NCBI GenBank assembly: GCA_039654915.1
Contig: CM077596.1
Location: 51,520,501-51,584,500, forward strand
Direction of reading: 5' to 3'
DNA length: 64,000 nucleotides
Source of the DNA: Aquilaria yunnanensis
Lineage: Eukaryota > Streptophyta > Magnoliopsida > Malvales > Thymelaeaceae
Below, piece after piece: positions 12,791-24,206 of this stretch (within the stretch, counting starts at the first letter, position 1; the number at the start of each line of letters is the position of its first letter). The translations under genes were made by a program, and so were the position numbers. The notes under the pieces were generated by a model, which saw nothing but the letters and a program-made list of their open reading frames with translations, searched no databases and was not told the origin of the DNA.

Positions 12791-13399
12791 AAAAATATAA
12801 AGATAAATTTTTTAGTTAGTATTAAAAATCATTCATAAACAAAAAGAATTACCATTTAAAAATTAATTTCATAATAATAAGAATTAAATAATTACGATAA
12901 ATCAATTTCCATATCCGGATGATCCGGCAGGATCTACGGTTTGGAAAATATCAAACTTTTTAAAATAAATAAATTAAATAAAAAGATAAAAATCCATATT
13001 TTTTTACAATATGGATAAAATTGTTTAAAATTTCACCAAATTCCGTGTCCAAATGACTCGGCAGAGTCCATGGTTCGGAATCAAAATCTTCCGTGTCCAA
13101 ATGACTCGGCAGAGTCCATGGTTCGGAAGTATCAAATTTTATATAAATTAATTTAAAAATCCGCATCCGATTAATTCAGTTAAAATTTCTAGTTTGAAAA
13201 TTAACTGAATATTTTCTAAAAGCAAAGCAAAACAAAATTAAAATCAACTAAGGTGCCAATTTTGGGCGCTATAACAAAGTTGTTTTAGCGTAACCGTACT
13301 CCCGATCCCCGAACTCTCGCAGACCAATTTTAAGGTGTCCAATCGACCTAGGTGAAACAGATTGGTGGCGACTCCCGAAAACCCGACGTTGCCACAGCT

Positions 13400-13418
13400 T
13401 GGCGACTCCACTGGGGAC
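13400..13418 (+). other. primer-binding site
   Basis: TGGCGACTCCACTGGGGAC lies 3 bp after the 5' LTR. It complements a tRNA 3' end of the form ...GGAGTCGCCA. tRNA-Arg is the primer reported for Ogre elements; I did not check a tRNA set. Confidence 0.8.
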
Positions 13419-14020
13419 TCGACGTTAGTGAGTCGAGCCTAAAGTTGATTTGTTTTTATTTACTTTGCTTTACTATTTTGTGGATTTATATATTATATTT
13501 ACTTAAGTAAACATGCATAATGCATTCACAAAATGAAGCTCTATGCCCGAGCTTCCTTAAATCAAACACGATTCTTTCTAAGCGGAATTGGTGTTGCTGT
13601 CCTTGTGAGGCCACGGTCTCCAAGCCTTCACCGGTTTCAAAGTAGCAAAGTAGTGTATTGCCTTCTGAGACGGTTAGTCTCTGCATGGGCCCACGAAAAG
13701 CTACGACTCGAATTAATCCATTCCTTACATAAACCCTAGAGGGTAAGGAATCGGGCCGTCACTATGATTCAGTGACGGGATTCGGGAACTATCCCTTACC
13801 TTTTTGATAAACCACCTTCTGCATGTAGAATTCCTTACTCTACCTTAGAACCAGCCATTAAGAATTTCCCATACCTCGGTTCCCATTTCCATAGGTTTTG
13901 TTTTATCTATATGTTTGTATGATCCTATGTGTTATTTTTTTACTAACTCTATTTTTCCTTATTTTTCCGGCATATACATTTCATCATTAAAGATAAGTAT
14001 TTGGTGAAAGAACTATTATC
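13419..14020 (+). other. untranslated leader between the primer site and ORF1
   Basis: About 600 bp with no convincing ORF. It is expected to hold packaging and dimerisation signals, but I recognise no specific structure. Confidence 0.5.
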
Positions 14021-15715
14021 ATGGATATTCTCGATTATCTTCCCACGGCTGTTACTGGATCATGGAATGACACGGTAATCGAAACTCAGCCTGAAGCTAT
14101 GGAATATTCCGAAACGACTCAAAAGCTTCACGGAGATGCTCTGACATCCCACTCTCACGTACAGCTTAAGGACCAGATATCGGTCCGGATAAATCAGAAC
14201 GACACCACGGAATTATTGCAAGTCTGGAATAGTTGGAATTCTGCTGATCGGGAAGCTTTTACGGCAAAATATGGTCACATCACTTGCCTACTAAAGGTTA
14301 CCGTTGATGCATCACTTGTCCGGGCTCTAATACAATTTTGGGATCCATTTTATCGATGCTTTTCTTTCGATAAGATGGATCTGGTTCCAACCATTGAAGA
14401 ATACAACAGCCTCTTGGGTTGGTCCTCCGACTATCCAATCGAGACTTATCAACATGATAGAAGAACGGAGCCTCATCGAGCCCTAGCAAAATTATTGGAT
14501 ATGCCAGCTTCCAGTCTTCAAACCAAGTTTGCAACAAAAGGATCTCGAAAATTTATCAGTTGGATCGACTTAAAACAATTAAGTCACGTTCTCCCTCAGA
14601 AAAATCAACGACGCAAGCTTTTCGCCTTGGCGATATATGGCCTGATAGTCTTCCCAAGAATCGTCGGATTCATTGAAGGAGACATCATTACACTATTTGA
14701 GCAAATCTGCAATGCTCAAATAAATCCGACCTCAGTAATATTATGTGAAACTATCAGGGCATTAAACTTTTGTCGCCAAAGAGGGGGCAAATTCATAGGA
14801 TGTTCACATCTCCTCAACATTTGGATCAAAAGCCACATTCCTTGTGAGAAGCAACATTTTGGAAATCGCTTTTCAAAGGACTTCATCCCAATCGAAGCCT
14901 TTTTGAAAAGTGAAACCATTCATCACGACAGCAAGGAAGCATGGGTTGATTATTTCAAGAACATCACCGAATTCCAAATTGAATGGAGAGCCCCCTGGTC
15001 TACCTCCACCCGCGTTGTCTACCGTTGCGGCAATTGCCCGTGGGTTCCTCTCTTAGGTATATGGGGAGGAACAAGTTATGCCCCAGCTCAAGTACGAAAA
15101 CAATTTGGGTCCATGCAATTTATACCCATGACGCATAATCTGAGTAAGTTGGAATTTTCACACGAAGATCCAAATTCAAATAAGCTCGCCATGGGTATTT
15201 CAGTTGCATGGAAAAGAATTTTCATATTGAAGTCGGGGCCTATTATTTCTCCCACTGCTTATTATGAATGGAGAAATAACCGGAAGGAAGGAATAGTTCT
15301 ACCTGAAGAGGTCATCAGAAAATTGGCGAAAAGAGAGTTGGAGAAAGAACTAGAGGAAGAAAAGGAGAAGAACAAGAGGATGCTCCTTGACATGCAACAG
15401 CTCGGTCACAAAACACAACTCCTCGAAGAGAAAGTTGAATACCAAAAACAAGTCATCTCCCAATTGGTTGATGAAACCGATCAAAAAGAGATGAGAGTCA
15501 GATACTGGGAAGATCAATACAGATTTTCTCAAGATCAATTGCAAACATTTTTGGTAGAAGTCAGAAAAGTTACAGAACAAGCCCAACTAATGGGCGAAGA
15601 AGCCAAGGAGTTAGAAGAACTGAGCTGTCCTACTCCATCAGTAAATGTTCAAAGAATGATGGAGTTCATATCTAAGGCCAGAAAGCAGTATTGTACTTTG
15701 GGTCGTTTCTTTTAA
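14021..15715 (+). CDS. ORF1 of the Tat/Ogre element (564 aa, extra ORF upstream of gag)
   Basis: A complete 564-codon frame opens at an ATG 600 bp after the primer site. Residues ~60-420 form a globular region with a W-N-S-W start, the phrase DLVPTIEEYNSLLGW near residue 120 and an NCPWVPLLGIWGG stretch near 340. This resembles the plant retroelement-associated domain usually annotated as a domain of unknown function (DUF7745-like) and distant plant-mobile-domain proteins. Residues ~430-540 are rich in E, K, L and Q in heptads and should form a long coiled coil. Ogre elements carry an ORF1 at this place, and its function is unknown. No frame break is present. The family assignment is from memory of sequence features. 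Confidence 0.85.
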   Translation: MDILDYLPTAVTGSWNDTVIETQPEAMEYSETTQKLHGDALTSHSHVQLKDQISVRINQNDTTELLQVWNSWNSADREAFTAKYGHITCLLKVTVDASLVRALIQFWDPFYRCFSFDKMDLVPTIEEYNSLLGWSSDYPIETYQHDRRTEPHRALAKLLDMPASSLQTKFATKGSRKFISWIDLKQLSHVLPQKNQRRKLFALAIYGLIVFPRIVGFIEGDIITLFEQICNAQINPTSVILCETIRALNFCRQRGGKFIGCSHLLNIWIKSHIPCEKQHFGNRFSKDFIPIEAFLKSETIHHDSKEAWVDYFKNITEFQIEWRAPWSTSTRVVYRCGNCPWVPLLGIWGGTSYAPAQVRKQFGSMQFIPMTHNLSKLEFSHEDPNSNKLAMGISVAWKRIFILKSGPIISPTAYYEWRNNRKEGIVLPEEVIRKLAKRELEKELEEEKEKNKRMLLDMQQLGHKTQLLEEKVEYQKQVISQLVDETDQKEMRVRYWEDQYRFSQDQLQTFLVEVRKVTEQAQLMGEEAKELEELSCPTPSVNVQRMMEFISKARKQYCTLGRFF

Positions 15716-15902
15716 ACAAACCTTTGCTGAATGTAATTGAGAAATTCCATTATAGTTCTTCTTTCACCAAGTATTTACAATATTCATGCATGCATCCATC
15801 ACATCAATCATACACACATAGAATCTAATAAAATAAATATTCCTTTAAAGGGGTAAAATTGGACCTCAACACCGATATTCAACTCGACTCCAAACAAGAT
15901 TA

Positions 15903-18900
15903 ATGGCAGAACAAGCCGAAGGACGTCTCATGGAGATGGAGTCCAAGATTGAAAGTATGTCAGAACAGATGAAACAATTGATGGAATTAATCAAAGGGAA
16001 AGCAACTCAAGTCCCCATCAAAGAAGTACAAGATCCCACTTATCCCCCGGGATTTACCCCGCAACGAGTCTCAGTCCAAGAAAACCTGTTTCAAGAATCA
16101 GGACCCTCTGCTAGTGTTCACCTGAAACAAGACACCGTACATGAAGAGAAGAAGATGTTACCAAAAGAAGAAGCAGAATCTCAAAAACTCGAAACAATAG
16201 AAAAGAGACTGCGAGCCATTGAAGGAGGTACTATGTTCGGATCTCTCTCAGTGGATGATCTCTGCTTAGTGCCAGACGTTGAAATCCCTTCGGACTTTAA
16301 GGTGCCAGATTTCGTAAAATACGATGGAACGAGTGATCCCATCACTCACATCACTTTGTTTCTCAGAAGACTACAACCACTTACCAAAGATGAGAAGGTG
16401 TGGATCGCACTTTTTCAGGAAAGTCTCACAAAATCAGCATTACAGTGGTATCTAAGCCAAGGTCCAAGAAACATAAAAACTTGGAATGACCTTGCTCAGG
16501 CCTTCATCGGCAACTATAAACATGTTATGGACTTAGCTCCGGATCGCCAAACTCTCCAAAACATGGAGAAGAAAAAAACAGAAACTTTTAAGGAATACGC
16601 CCAACGATGGAGGGACTTAGCTGCACAAGTACAGCCACCCATGACAGAAAGAGAAATGGTCACTTTGTTTGTCCAGACACTGAAATACCCATATTATGAC
16701 AAACTTATTGGCAATGCGGCAACTAACTTCTCCGACGTAGTCATGTCTGGAGAAAGGATCGAGCATGGTATCAGGACCGGGAAGATTACTGAGTCCTTTA
16801 GTGATCCTATGAAAAGAGGAGGACCATCCAGAAGAAAAGATGAAGAAATACAACAAATCGGACGAGGAAGAGGGATTCCCCTCGTGGGTACCGTGGCTAC
16901 CGGACCTCGCCTATCCTATTCTGCCAACAGGCCCAATTATTATCCTACCAATAGGCCCAATGATTATCCTCCAAATAGGCCCAGTGATTATCTTCCCAAT
17001 AGACCCAACAATTATCCTATCAACAGGCCTAATCAGTTACGGCCACCTGTTCCGACTCCTCCAATGCCTGCACCAAGACCAAGAGAAATTTTCGCACCGA
17101 TTCCCATGACTTATACTGAGTTATATCCAAAACTCATCCAGAGCCAACTCATTCACCCAATTCCCACAAGGCCATTCGAACCCCCATATCCAACATGGTA
17201 TGACCCTAAACTAAATTGCCCATATCATGATGGTGCCGTGGGCCACGGACTCGAAAATTGCATAGCATTGAAGCGTATAGTCCAACAATTAATTGAGTCA
17301 AAGTGGTTGGACTTTTCCGATGAACCAAACGTCACTCATAATCCATTGCCTCCTCATCAAGCCAAACCAGTCAATATGATCGAAGAATACTGGCCGATGA
17401 AGAAAACAGTCAATGATATCATAACCCCTCTTAAGCATGTATATTCATGCCTTGTGAAAGAAGGGATTATCATAGGAAAGTCTTCTGGAAATAAAGAAGT
17501 CGAGCATGAGGAATGGTGCAACTTTCATAACAGTAAGAGTCATTCTATCCAAGAATGCCCAGAATTCCGTAAAAGTCTACAAAGTCTCATGGACTTCTCC
17601 CAAATCATCGTTTTTATGTCAGATAAAGAGGATGACGTGAATGTGATAATTAAAGAACAAGAAGTCAATATCATGCCAAGGCCACTAGTCATTCCAATCT
17701 CAAAATCTGCTCTCAAGCCTTTAAGAATTCAAGTTCCAAAGCCATTCCCGTACAAATCAGACAAAACTGTTCCATGGAACTATGGCTATACTTCTAACAT
17801 CACATCAACTCTGTTAGAAGTTGGGGGCATGACTAGAAGTGGTCGGTGTTATTCTCCCGAGCAAATGAACAAGCTCCAACAAGAGAAGAATGTTACGGAT
17901 CCAGCAAATGGACCTATTAACACATCTAAAGAGCAAGAGATGCCTCGAGCAGTAACAGATGAACAAGCTACTGAGTTTCTCAAACTTATAAAGCAAAGTG
18001 AATACAGCATCGTGGAGCAGTTGAACCGTCTGCCAGCAAAGATCTCCATACTTTCATTGCTCTTAAGTTCTGATGCCCATCGAGAAGCTCTTCTCAAAGT
18101 CCTGAATAAGGCTTATGTTGAACAAGATATCTCCGTGAACAACTTTGACCACCTTGTCAACAACATTACGGCACAAAATCTCATCACATTCACTGACGAT
18201 GAGATACCAGCAGAAGGAAGGGGTCACTCTAAGGCTCTACATATTTCGATTAAATACAAAGATCGGATTATGGCTAGAGTTCTGATCGACAATGGATCAG
18301 CTCTAAATGTAATGCCATTAGAAACTTTACATAAGATCGGTTTAGACCCATCACACCTCAACAACAGTCATATTGTTGTTCGAGCATTTGACGGAACAAA
18401 GAGAGACGTGGTTGGAGAAATAGAGCTACCAATTGGGATTGGTCCCTGTCTTTTCCATATCACATTCCAAGTCATGGACATTTCTCCATCTTATACTTGT
18501 CTACTGGGAAGACCATGGATCCATATGGCTGGAGCAATTCCTTCCTCATTACATCAAAAAATGAAATTCATCATTGAAGGAAAGATAATCACAGTCTTTG
18601 CTGAAGAAGACATTCTGCTATCTAGACCTGCGGATGCTCAATATGTTGAGGTCAATGAAAATATACCTGATTGCTCCTTCAGGTCTTTTGAGATTGTCAA
18701 TGCTGCTTATGTCAGTGAATATGAAGAAGAACCCGTTCCTAACATCTCTAAAACAAGTCGCATGGTCGCCAAACTCATGATAAAAGGAGGATACTCACCG
18801 GGGTTAGGTTTGGGACAAGATTTACAAGGAATCCCAGAGCCATTGAAAATATCCGCAAATGAAAGGAAATACGGCCTAGGCTTCACACCGACAAGACATG

Positions 18901-19214
18901 ATAAAATGAAGGCAATAGCTGAAAAAAGAGAAAAGAGGATTGCACGATTAACAGGGCATCCTCTCCAGGAAAGAAATCTGGATATCCCTGAAATCACTGA
19001 AACGTTCGTGAGTGGTGGTCTCATTCCGAAAAATGACAATGAAGGCAAGCTGACTATCAACATCAACAAGTCTTTTGAAAGTCTTTCTATTCAGGCAATC
19101 ATCAGCGATTCACCTGAAGAGGAGGAGCTCATTCAACCTTGTGGCCCACGGGATGTGCTGAACAATTGGGAGGCGATAGAACTGCCTGTTATAATTGAAA
19201 GCTTTCCAAAGTAA
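15903..19214 (+). CDS. gag-protease ORF with C-terminal G-patch (first coding exon of gag-pol)
   Basis: The 1103-codon frame starts 187 bp after ORF1. An N-terminal coiled coil precedes a gag domain at residues ~125-300 (YDGTSDPITH, WNDLAQAFIGNY, FKEYAQRWRDLAAQVQPPM). At ~340-380 there are five imperfect NRPNxYP repeats. Two Cys/His clusters follow (CPYHDGAVGHGLENC near 440 and CNFHNSKSHSIQEC near 540), probably divergent nucleocapsid knuckles. A retropepsin lies near 793 (VLIDNGSALNVMP, with DNG in place of the common DTG/DSG). At ~950-1020 there is a G-patch (GGYSPGLGLGQDLQGI...YGLGF). The frame ends at TAA 19212-19214. That stop overlaps a splice donor at 19211, so spliced RNA would read on into the RT exon. 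Unspliced RNA would give Gag-Pro alone. Confidence 0.93.
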   Translation: MAEQAEGRLMEMESKIESMSEQMKQLMELIKGKATQVPIKEVQDPTYPPGFTPQRVSVQENLFQESGPSASVHLKQDTVHEEKKMLPKEEAESQKLETIEKRLRAIEGGTMFGSLSVDDLCLVPDVEIPSDFKVPDFVKYDGTSDPITHITLFLRRLQPLTKDEKVWIALFQESLTKSALQWYLSQGPRNIKTWNDLAQAFIGNYKHVMDLAPDRQTLQNMEKKKTETFKEYAQRWRDLAAQVQPPMTEREMVTLFVQTLKYPYYDKLIGNAATNFSDVVMSGERIEHGIRTGKITESFSDPMKRGGPSRRKDEEIQQIGRGRGIPLVGTVATGPRLSYSANRPNYYPTNRPNDYPPNRPSDYLPNRPNNYPINRPNQLRPPVPTPPMPAPRPREIFAPIPMTYTELYPKLIQSQLIHPIPTRPFEPPYPTWYDPKLNCPYHDGAVGHGLENCIALKRIVQQLIESKWLDFSDEPNVTHNPLPPHQAKPVNMIEEYWPMKKTVNDIITPLKHVYSCLVKEGIIIGKSSGNKEVEHEEWCNFHNSKSHSIQECPEFRKSLQSLMDFSQIIVFMSDKEDDVNVIIKEQEVNIMPRPLVIPISKSALKPLRIQVPKPFPYKSDKTVPWNYGYTSNITSTLLEVGGMTRSGRCYSPEQMNKLQQEKNVTDPANGPINTSKEQEMPRAVTDEQATEFLKLIKQSEYSIVEQLNRLPAKISILSLLLSSDAHREALLKVLNKAYVEQDISVNNFDHLVNNITAQNLITFTDDEIPAEGRGHSKALHISIKYKDRIMARVLIDNGSALNVMPLETLHKIGLDPSHLNNSHIVVRAFDGTKRDVVGEIELPIGIGPCLFHITFQVMDISPSYTCLLGRPWIHMAGAIPSSLHQKMKFIIEGKIITVFAEEDILLSRPADAQYVEVNENIPDCSFRSFEIVNAAYVSEYEEEPVPNISKTSRMVAKLMIKGGYSPGLGLGQDLQGIPEPLKISANERKYGLGFTPTRHDKMKAIAEKREKRIARLTGHPLQERNLDIPEITETFVSGGLIPKNDNEGKLTININKSFESLSIQAIISDSPEEEELIQPCGPRDVLNNWEAIELPVIIESFPK

Positions 19215-19412
19215 TCTAATAGTAAAAACCTCCTAAAGAAAGGTTCAATCAATAGGGTGTAGTCTTTGTTTAAGTGAACCTTTTAGTTATTGCTTTTTAT
19301 TCCAATAAAGTTGTGATTTATGCACATTGTAAATAAAGTACCAGTTTGCATCCATCTCATTCGTGCCATTTTTTTTTTTCTCTTCTCTTTCTTTTCTCTC
19401 TGGATAATGCAG
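19211..19412 (+). other. intron between gag-protease and RT exons
   Basis: The donor is CCAAA|GTAATC. A long pyrimidine tract (19369-19400) precedes the acceptor ATGCAG|ACCC. The 202 bp segment contains the gag-pro stop. Exon 1 leaves two bases (AA) of a codon and exon 2 supplies A. The reading frame then passes through CCC AAA ACT CTC without a stop into the RT frame. Ogre elements are known for an intron at this place. Splicing could set the ratio of Gag-Pro to the full polyprotein. Confidence 0.85.
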
Positions 19413-22400
19413 ACCCAAAACTCTCTTTGATGACAATGAAAGAATGAACTTTGATAATCCTGTAAACACTACCGACTCGGATGACGAAGATCTTCAAGTA
19501 TCTCCTGAGCTATTAAAAATGATTGAGCGAGATGAAAAAGAAAGAGCAACAAGTCAAGAACCAACTGAGGTATTCAACCTGGGAGACAGTCAGGATGTAA
19601 AAGAAGTCAAGATTGGCACTTTATTCCCTCCTGAAGAAAAAGAAGAATTAGTCCATTTATTGAAAGAATATGTGGATGTATTTGCTTGGTCATACCAAGA
19701 TATGCCTGGCTTAAGCTCAGACATAGTACTACACAAAATACCTTTGAAGCCTGGGGCGAAGCCTGTCAGACAGAAGTTACGAAGATTAAAGCCGGAGTTA
19801 ATCTTAAGAGTAAAAGACGAGATTCGAAAGCTGTGGGATGCAGGATTTCTTGGGGTCGCTGAATATACAGAATGGGTGGTTAACATTGTCCCAGTCGAAA
19901 AGAAAGAAAGTGGGAAACTAAGAGTTTGTCAGGACTACCGGCCTTTGAACGAAGCCAGTCCTAAAGATAACTTCCCACTTCCTCATATTGATACACTGGT
20001 GGATAATACCGCAGGAAACTCCTACTTTTCCTTCATGGATGGTTTTTCTGGATACAATCAAATCAAACTTGATCCAGATGACATGATAAAAACTGCTTTT
20101 ATTACCCTTTGGGGTACCTTCTACTATAAGGTGATGCCTTTCGGGTTAAAGAATGCTGGTGCTACATATCAAAGAGCCATGGTCACGTTGTTCCATGACA
20201 TGATGCATAAAGAAATTGAAGTATATGTGGACGACATGATCGCCAAAACTTTCACTGCTGGGGGGCATCTAAAAGTGCTAAGAAAACTATTCGATAGACT
20301 TCGCAAATATCAATTGAAGTTGAATCCTGCCAAATGTACTTTTGGAGCCTCTTCAGGAAAGTTATTGGGTTTCATGGTCAGCAAGGACGGGATTCGAGTA
20401 GACCCGAGTAAAGTCAAAGCGATACAAGAAATGCAACCCCCGAAGACTCCAAAACAAGTAAGAAGTTTTCTGGGTAGAATCAACTTCATAGCAAGGTTCA
20501 TATCACAATTGACGTCCAAGTGTGAACCGCTTTTCAAATCACTAAAGAAGAACAATCCGATTGAGTGGAATAACGAATGCCAAGAAGCGTTCGAGAAAAT
20601 CAAACGATATCTATCAAATCCACCAGTCTTGATACCACCTCGGTCCGGAGAACCGTTGATTCTATATTTATCCATACAGGATTCTTCATTAGGATCCGTA
20701 TTGGGTCAACGTGATGAGACAAGCAAGAAGGAGCATGCAATTTACTATTTGAGCAAAAAGCTTACCACATATGAAGCTAAATACTCAATAGTAGAAAAGT
20801 CCTGTTGTGCCCTTGCATGGGTAGCACATCGACTACGACACTACATGCTCAACAACACAACATTGCTGATCTCCAAGACTGATCCCATTAAGTACATTTT
20901 TGAGAAACCCGCTTTATCAGGCAGGATTGCAAAATGGCAAATGCTGTTATCTGAATACGACATACAGTATGTCACCCAAAAGGCCGTAAAAGGAAGTGTG
21001 ATCGCTGAATATCTGGCTGATAGAGCATTGGAGGATTATGAGCCCATGAGAATGGATTTTCCTGATGGAGATATAATGACAATAAAACAGGAAGTCGATG
21101 AAGAAAATGAAACATGGAAAATGGCATTTGATGGAGCATCTAATGCTTTGGGACAAGGGATCGGAGCTATACTCATCTCTCCAAGCGGAGAGCAGTTTCC
21201 CCTCACAGCAAAAATTACATTTCCTTGTACCAACAATATAGTAGAGTATGAAGCATGTGCTATGGGACTCCAAATGGCATTGGATTTGAAAGTGCGAGAT
21301 CTCCGAGTCTATGGGGATTCCGCATTAGTCATATATCAAATCAATGGAGAATGGGAGACAAGAGATTCAAAATTAATCCCTTACCAAAAGCTTATACTAG
21401 ACATGACTCGAAGATTTAACAGTATAAGTTTCCATCATCTTCCAAGGGAAGATAATCAAATCCCAGACGCTTTAGCTACTTTGGCTGCTATGTACAAGAT
21501 AAGCGACCCTGAGCATACTCCTGTGTTCGAGATGAAAATAATAGATTCTCCAGCTTATTGCATGAGCATCGAAGAAGAATTGGATGGAAAGCCTTGGTAT
21601 CATGATATCAAGAAATACCTCCAAGAACGAACATATCCACTAGAAGCATCAGAAAATGACAAGAAATTTCTACGAAGATTGTCAATGGGTTTTCTTTTAA
21701 ACCTAGACATACTCTACAAGAAAACCCCAGACTCGATGCTACTTCGCTGTGTAGATACTCATGAAGCACGAAAGATCATGGAAGAAGTTCATTCTGGAAT
21801 ATGTGGAGCACACACTAGTGGTCATACCATGGCAAGACAAATAATGAGGGCTGGCTACTATTGGCTCACATTGGAAAGTGATTGTATTAATCACGTGAGA
21901 AAATGTCACAAATGTCAAATATATGCCAACAAGATCCAAGCTCCACCCACCCCTCTTAATGTAACAGCAATACCTTGGCCTTTTGCCATGTGGGGAATTG
22001 ACGTCATTGGAGCCATTACCCCTAAAGCTTCCAATGGTCACAAATTCATCCTAGTGGCAATTGACTACTTCACTAAATGGGTAGAAGCTATGTCATATGC
22101 AAGTGTGACTCAAAAGGTGGTATGCCGGTTCATTAAGAAAGAAATCATTTGTCGTTATGGGCCGCCGGAATGTATCATCTCAGACAATGCCACGAACCTG
22201 AACAATGCAATGATGCAGACTTTGTGCCGGCAGTTCAAAATCAAACATCTCAATTCGGCACCTTATCGACCAATGATGAATGGTGCAGTAGAAGCGGCCA
22301 ATAAAAATATCAAGAGAATTGTTGAAAAGATGATCGTCACTTACAAGGACTGGCATGAGATGTTACCTTTTGCACTACATGCTTATAGAACTTCTACCCG

Positions 22401-22842
22401 TACTTCTACTGGAGCAACACCTTTTTCTCTGGTATACGGTATGGAGGCTGTATTGCCCATCGAAGTTGAAATTCCTTCATTAAGGGTACTAATGGATACT
22501 CAATTAAGAGAAGCAGAATGGGTCAAAGCTAGATACGAGCAATTAAATCTAATTGATGAAAGAAGAATGATAGCCCTCTGCCATGGGCAACTTTATCAAA
22601 GAAGGATGATTCGTTCTTACAACAAAAAGGTTCGCCCACGACAATTTCACGAGGGTGACATAGTGCTCAAGAAAATTTTACCCATGCAACATGATTCAAG
22701 AGGAAAATGGACACCAAATTATGACGGGCCATATGTCGTGAAGAAAGCATTTTCAGGAGGGGCACTAATTCTGACAGAAATGGATGGACGAGAATTACCG
22801 AAGCCAGTAAATTCGGATGCAGTAAAGAAATACTTTGCATAA
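19413..22842 (+). CDS. RT-RNase H-second RNase H-integrase ORF (second exon of gag-pol)
   Basis: Numbering is from the internal Met at 19444, but translation probably enters by splicing at 19413. The RT domain covers about 90-340 (CQDYRPLNEASPKDNFPLP, FMDGFSGYNQI, MPFGLKNAGATYQ) with the YVDD active site at about 261. The RT-linked RNase H lies at ~400-520. A second, archaeal-type RNase H lies at ~555-685, with D in FDGAS, E in VEYEA, D in GDSA and D in PDALATL all present. Integrase follows: an HHCC zinc site (GICGAHTSGH...CHKCQ) at ~780-830 and the DDE triad at GIDVIG, ISDNAT and GAVEAANK. The C-terminus contains a plant-gypsy GPYVV...LPKPVNSDAVKKYF end. The dual RNase H is a hallmark of the Tat lineage. 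All catalytic residues I can place are kept, so the element may be active. Confidence 0.95.
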
Positions 22843-24206
22843 TGAAGAAATTTTCAAACAGAAGGGGAGAAGTGGATACAGGGTTACCAAAGTTTATTTG
22901 ATCAAAGTTGTCAAAGAGAGCTTTCTTCTCTTACACTTTCATTATCTATCTGTACCCAAGATTTTCATATTACCCATAAATAAAAAGCCAATTCTCTTTA
23001 GCTTGCCTTTGATTCTCACGTTCAAAATGCTAAAGTCGCTTCTATCCAGTTCTTTTCCTTCAAATCTCACATTCCTACTAGCCTTAAGTGTGCAATAAAT
23101 TGTGACTTTTGAAGGAAGAATAGTAATAATTAAAACTTAAAAAAAAAACAAAAAAAAAACAAAAAAAAAAAAACAAAGACCGTAGATTACTTTGATAAGC
23201 TTTATGAATTAAAACAGATAAGATTAAGGTCCTGCTTTGCGAGCGGCACAGAACACTGGCTAACAAAGAAGAAGGAGTAACAAATCTTTGGGATATAGCC
23301 TTGGTGGTGGCCTGAATGATCGCTTCAAAAGTCTTAACATGTCCATGTCAGCAAGAAAGAATCATACTCACGAATATCTCAACAGGGACAATTATCCAGA
23401 GAGGCATAAAGTACGAGGCGGACATTAAGGAAATTGAAGCCAAAATTTAAGAACAAATCAAGGAAAGAAGATTTTTGAAAAGAGTTAGGCTTTTGAGACA
23501 ATGGACAATAGCTGGAAAGCGAGACAATGAACAACAGCTGGAAAGCGAAACAATGGACAACAGTTGGAAAGCATAAAGAGATTCAACGATAGAAGGCAAT
23601 TACAAAGAGGATCCAGTAAAGCAAAGATATAAAAAAATAAATCCATCAGTTACACATGCTCTGCATTCATGCATTTCACATCATGCATGCATGGCATACA
23701 GAACAAGGATCAAATGGGAAGCGTATCCACCGCACAGTCACAGCAGTATAAGCTGACGTCTCAGTGACATCCGTTTTTACCAATCTACCGCTGGATGCAT
23801 AGCTGATATAGTGGACCCAGCCCCATCAGCAATTCAAGGATAAAGTAGACAATATTGTCAAAATCCTGGTAATCAATTCAATAATCGAGGCTACACCGGG
23901 ATGGACAGAATTGACGTTAGCTTAGCGGTATCCAAGATAAGAAATAGCTATGGTCAAAGATAAGCGCGGATATTGAGAAATATTGTCGTCGGAAGCAGAC
24001 AATGGATTCAATAATCAAGGACTGGATTAATGTCATGCCTGATGAGATATCAAGGATAAGAAATATCTATGATACTAAAATAAAGTAGGATCCACTTTTC
24101 CGGTTAAACGGCGGATACGGTACTCCGTGACTCTCAAGTCGGTTCTCTCAGTTGCCCATAATAACTGATTCATTCACCCCTTCTTTCTTTTACTTCCTCC
24201 TAGAAA
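22843..24206 (+). other. non-coding region between integrase and the cargo genes
   Basis: No convincing ORF. It contains an A-rich low-complexity tract (about 23138-23176). Three direct repeats of ~29 bp (about 23495-23575) share the core ACAATGGACAA(T/C)AGCTGGAAAGC. Partly repeated segments at ~23870-23960 and ~23975-24090 share AATTCAATAATC and GATAAGAAATA. The last ~100 bp before 24207 resembles the leader of the second cargo gene (near 24955-25044), so the duplicated cargo unit begins around 24100. I see no clear TATA box for the first cargo gene. Confidence 0.6.

Larger units (their letters stand above)
9408..13396 (+). repeat. 5' LTR of the Tat/Ogre element (3989 bp)
   Basis: It begins TGTTAACACCC and ends GTTGCCACA. 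A TATA box is followed by a GC-rich CCG/GCC-type tract (about 10110-10410). Next come ~48 bp AT-rich tandem repeats (about 10630-11060), long AT-rich sequence, a GA-rich microsatellite (12315-12790) and a duplicated ~50 bp segment (about 13020-13130) that is single in the 3' LTR. It drives transcription of the element. ORFs seen inside it are low-complexity artefacts. Confidence 0.95.

Noticed and set aside
22835..23098. 87-residue ORF overlapping the end of the integrase ORF
   Set aside because: It overlaps in another frame, has no recognisable motif, and its sequence looks like non-coding pyrimidine-rich DNA.
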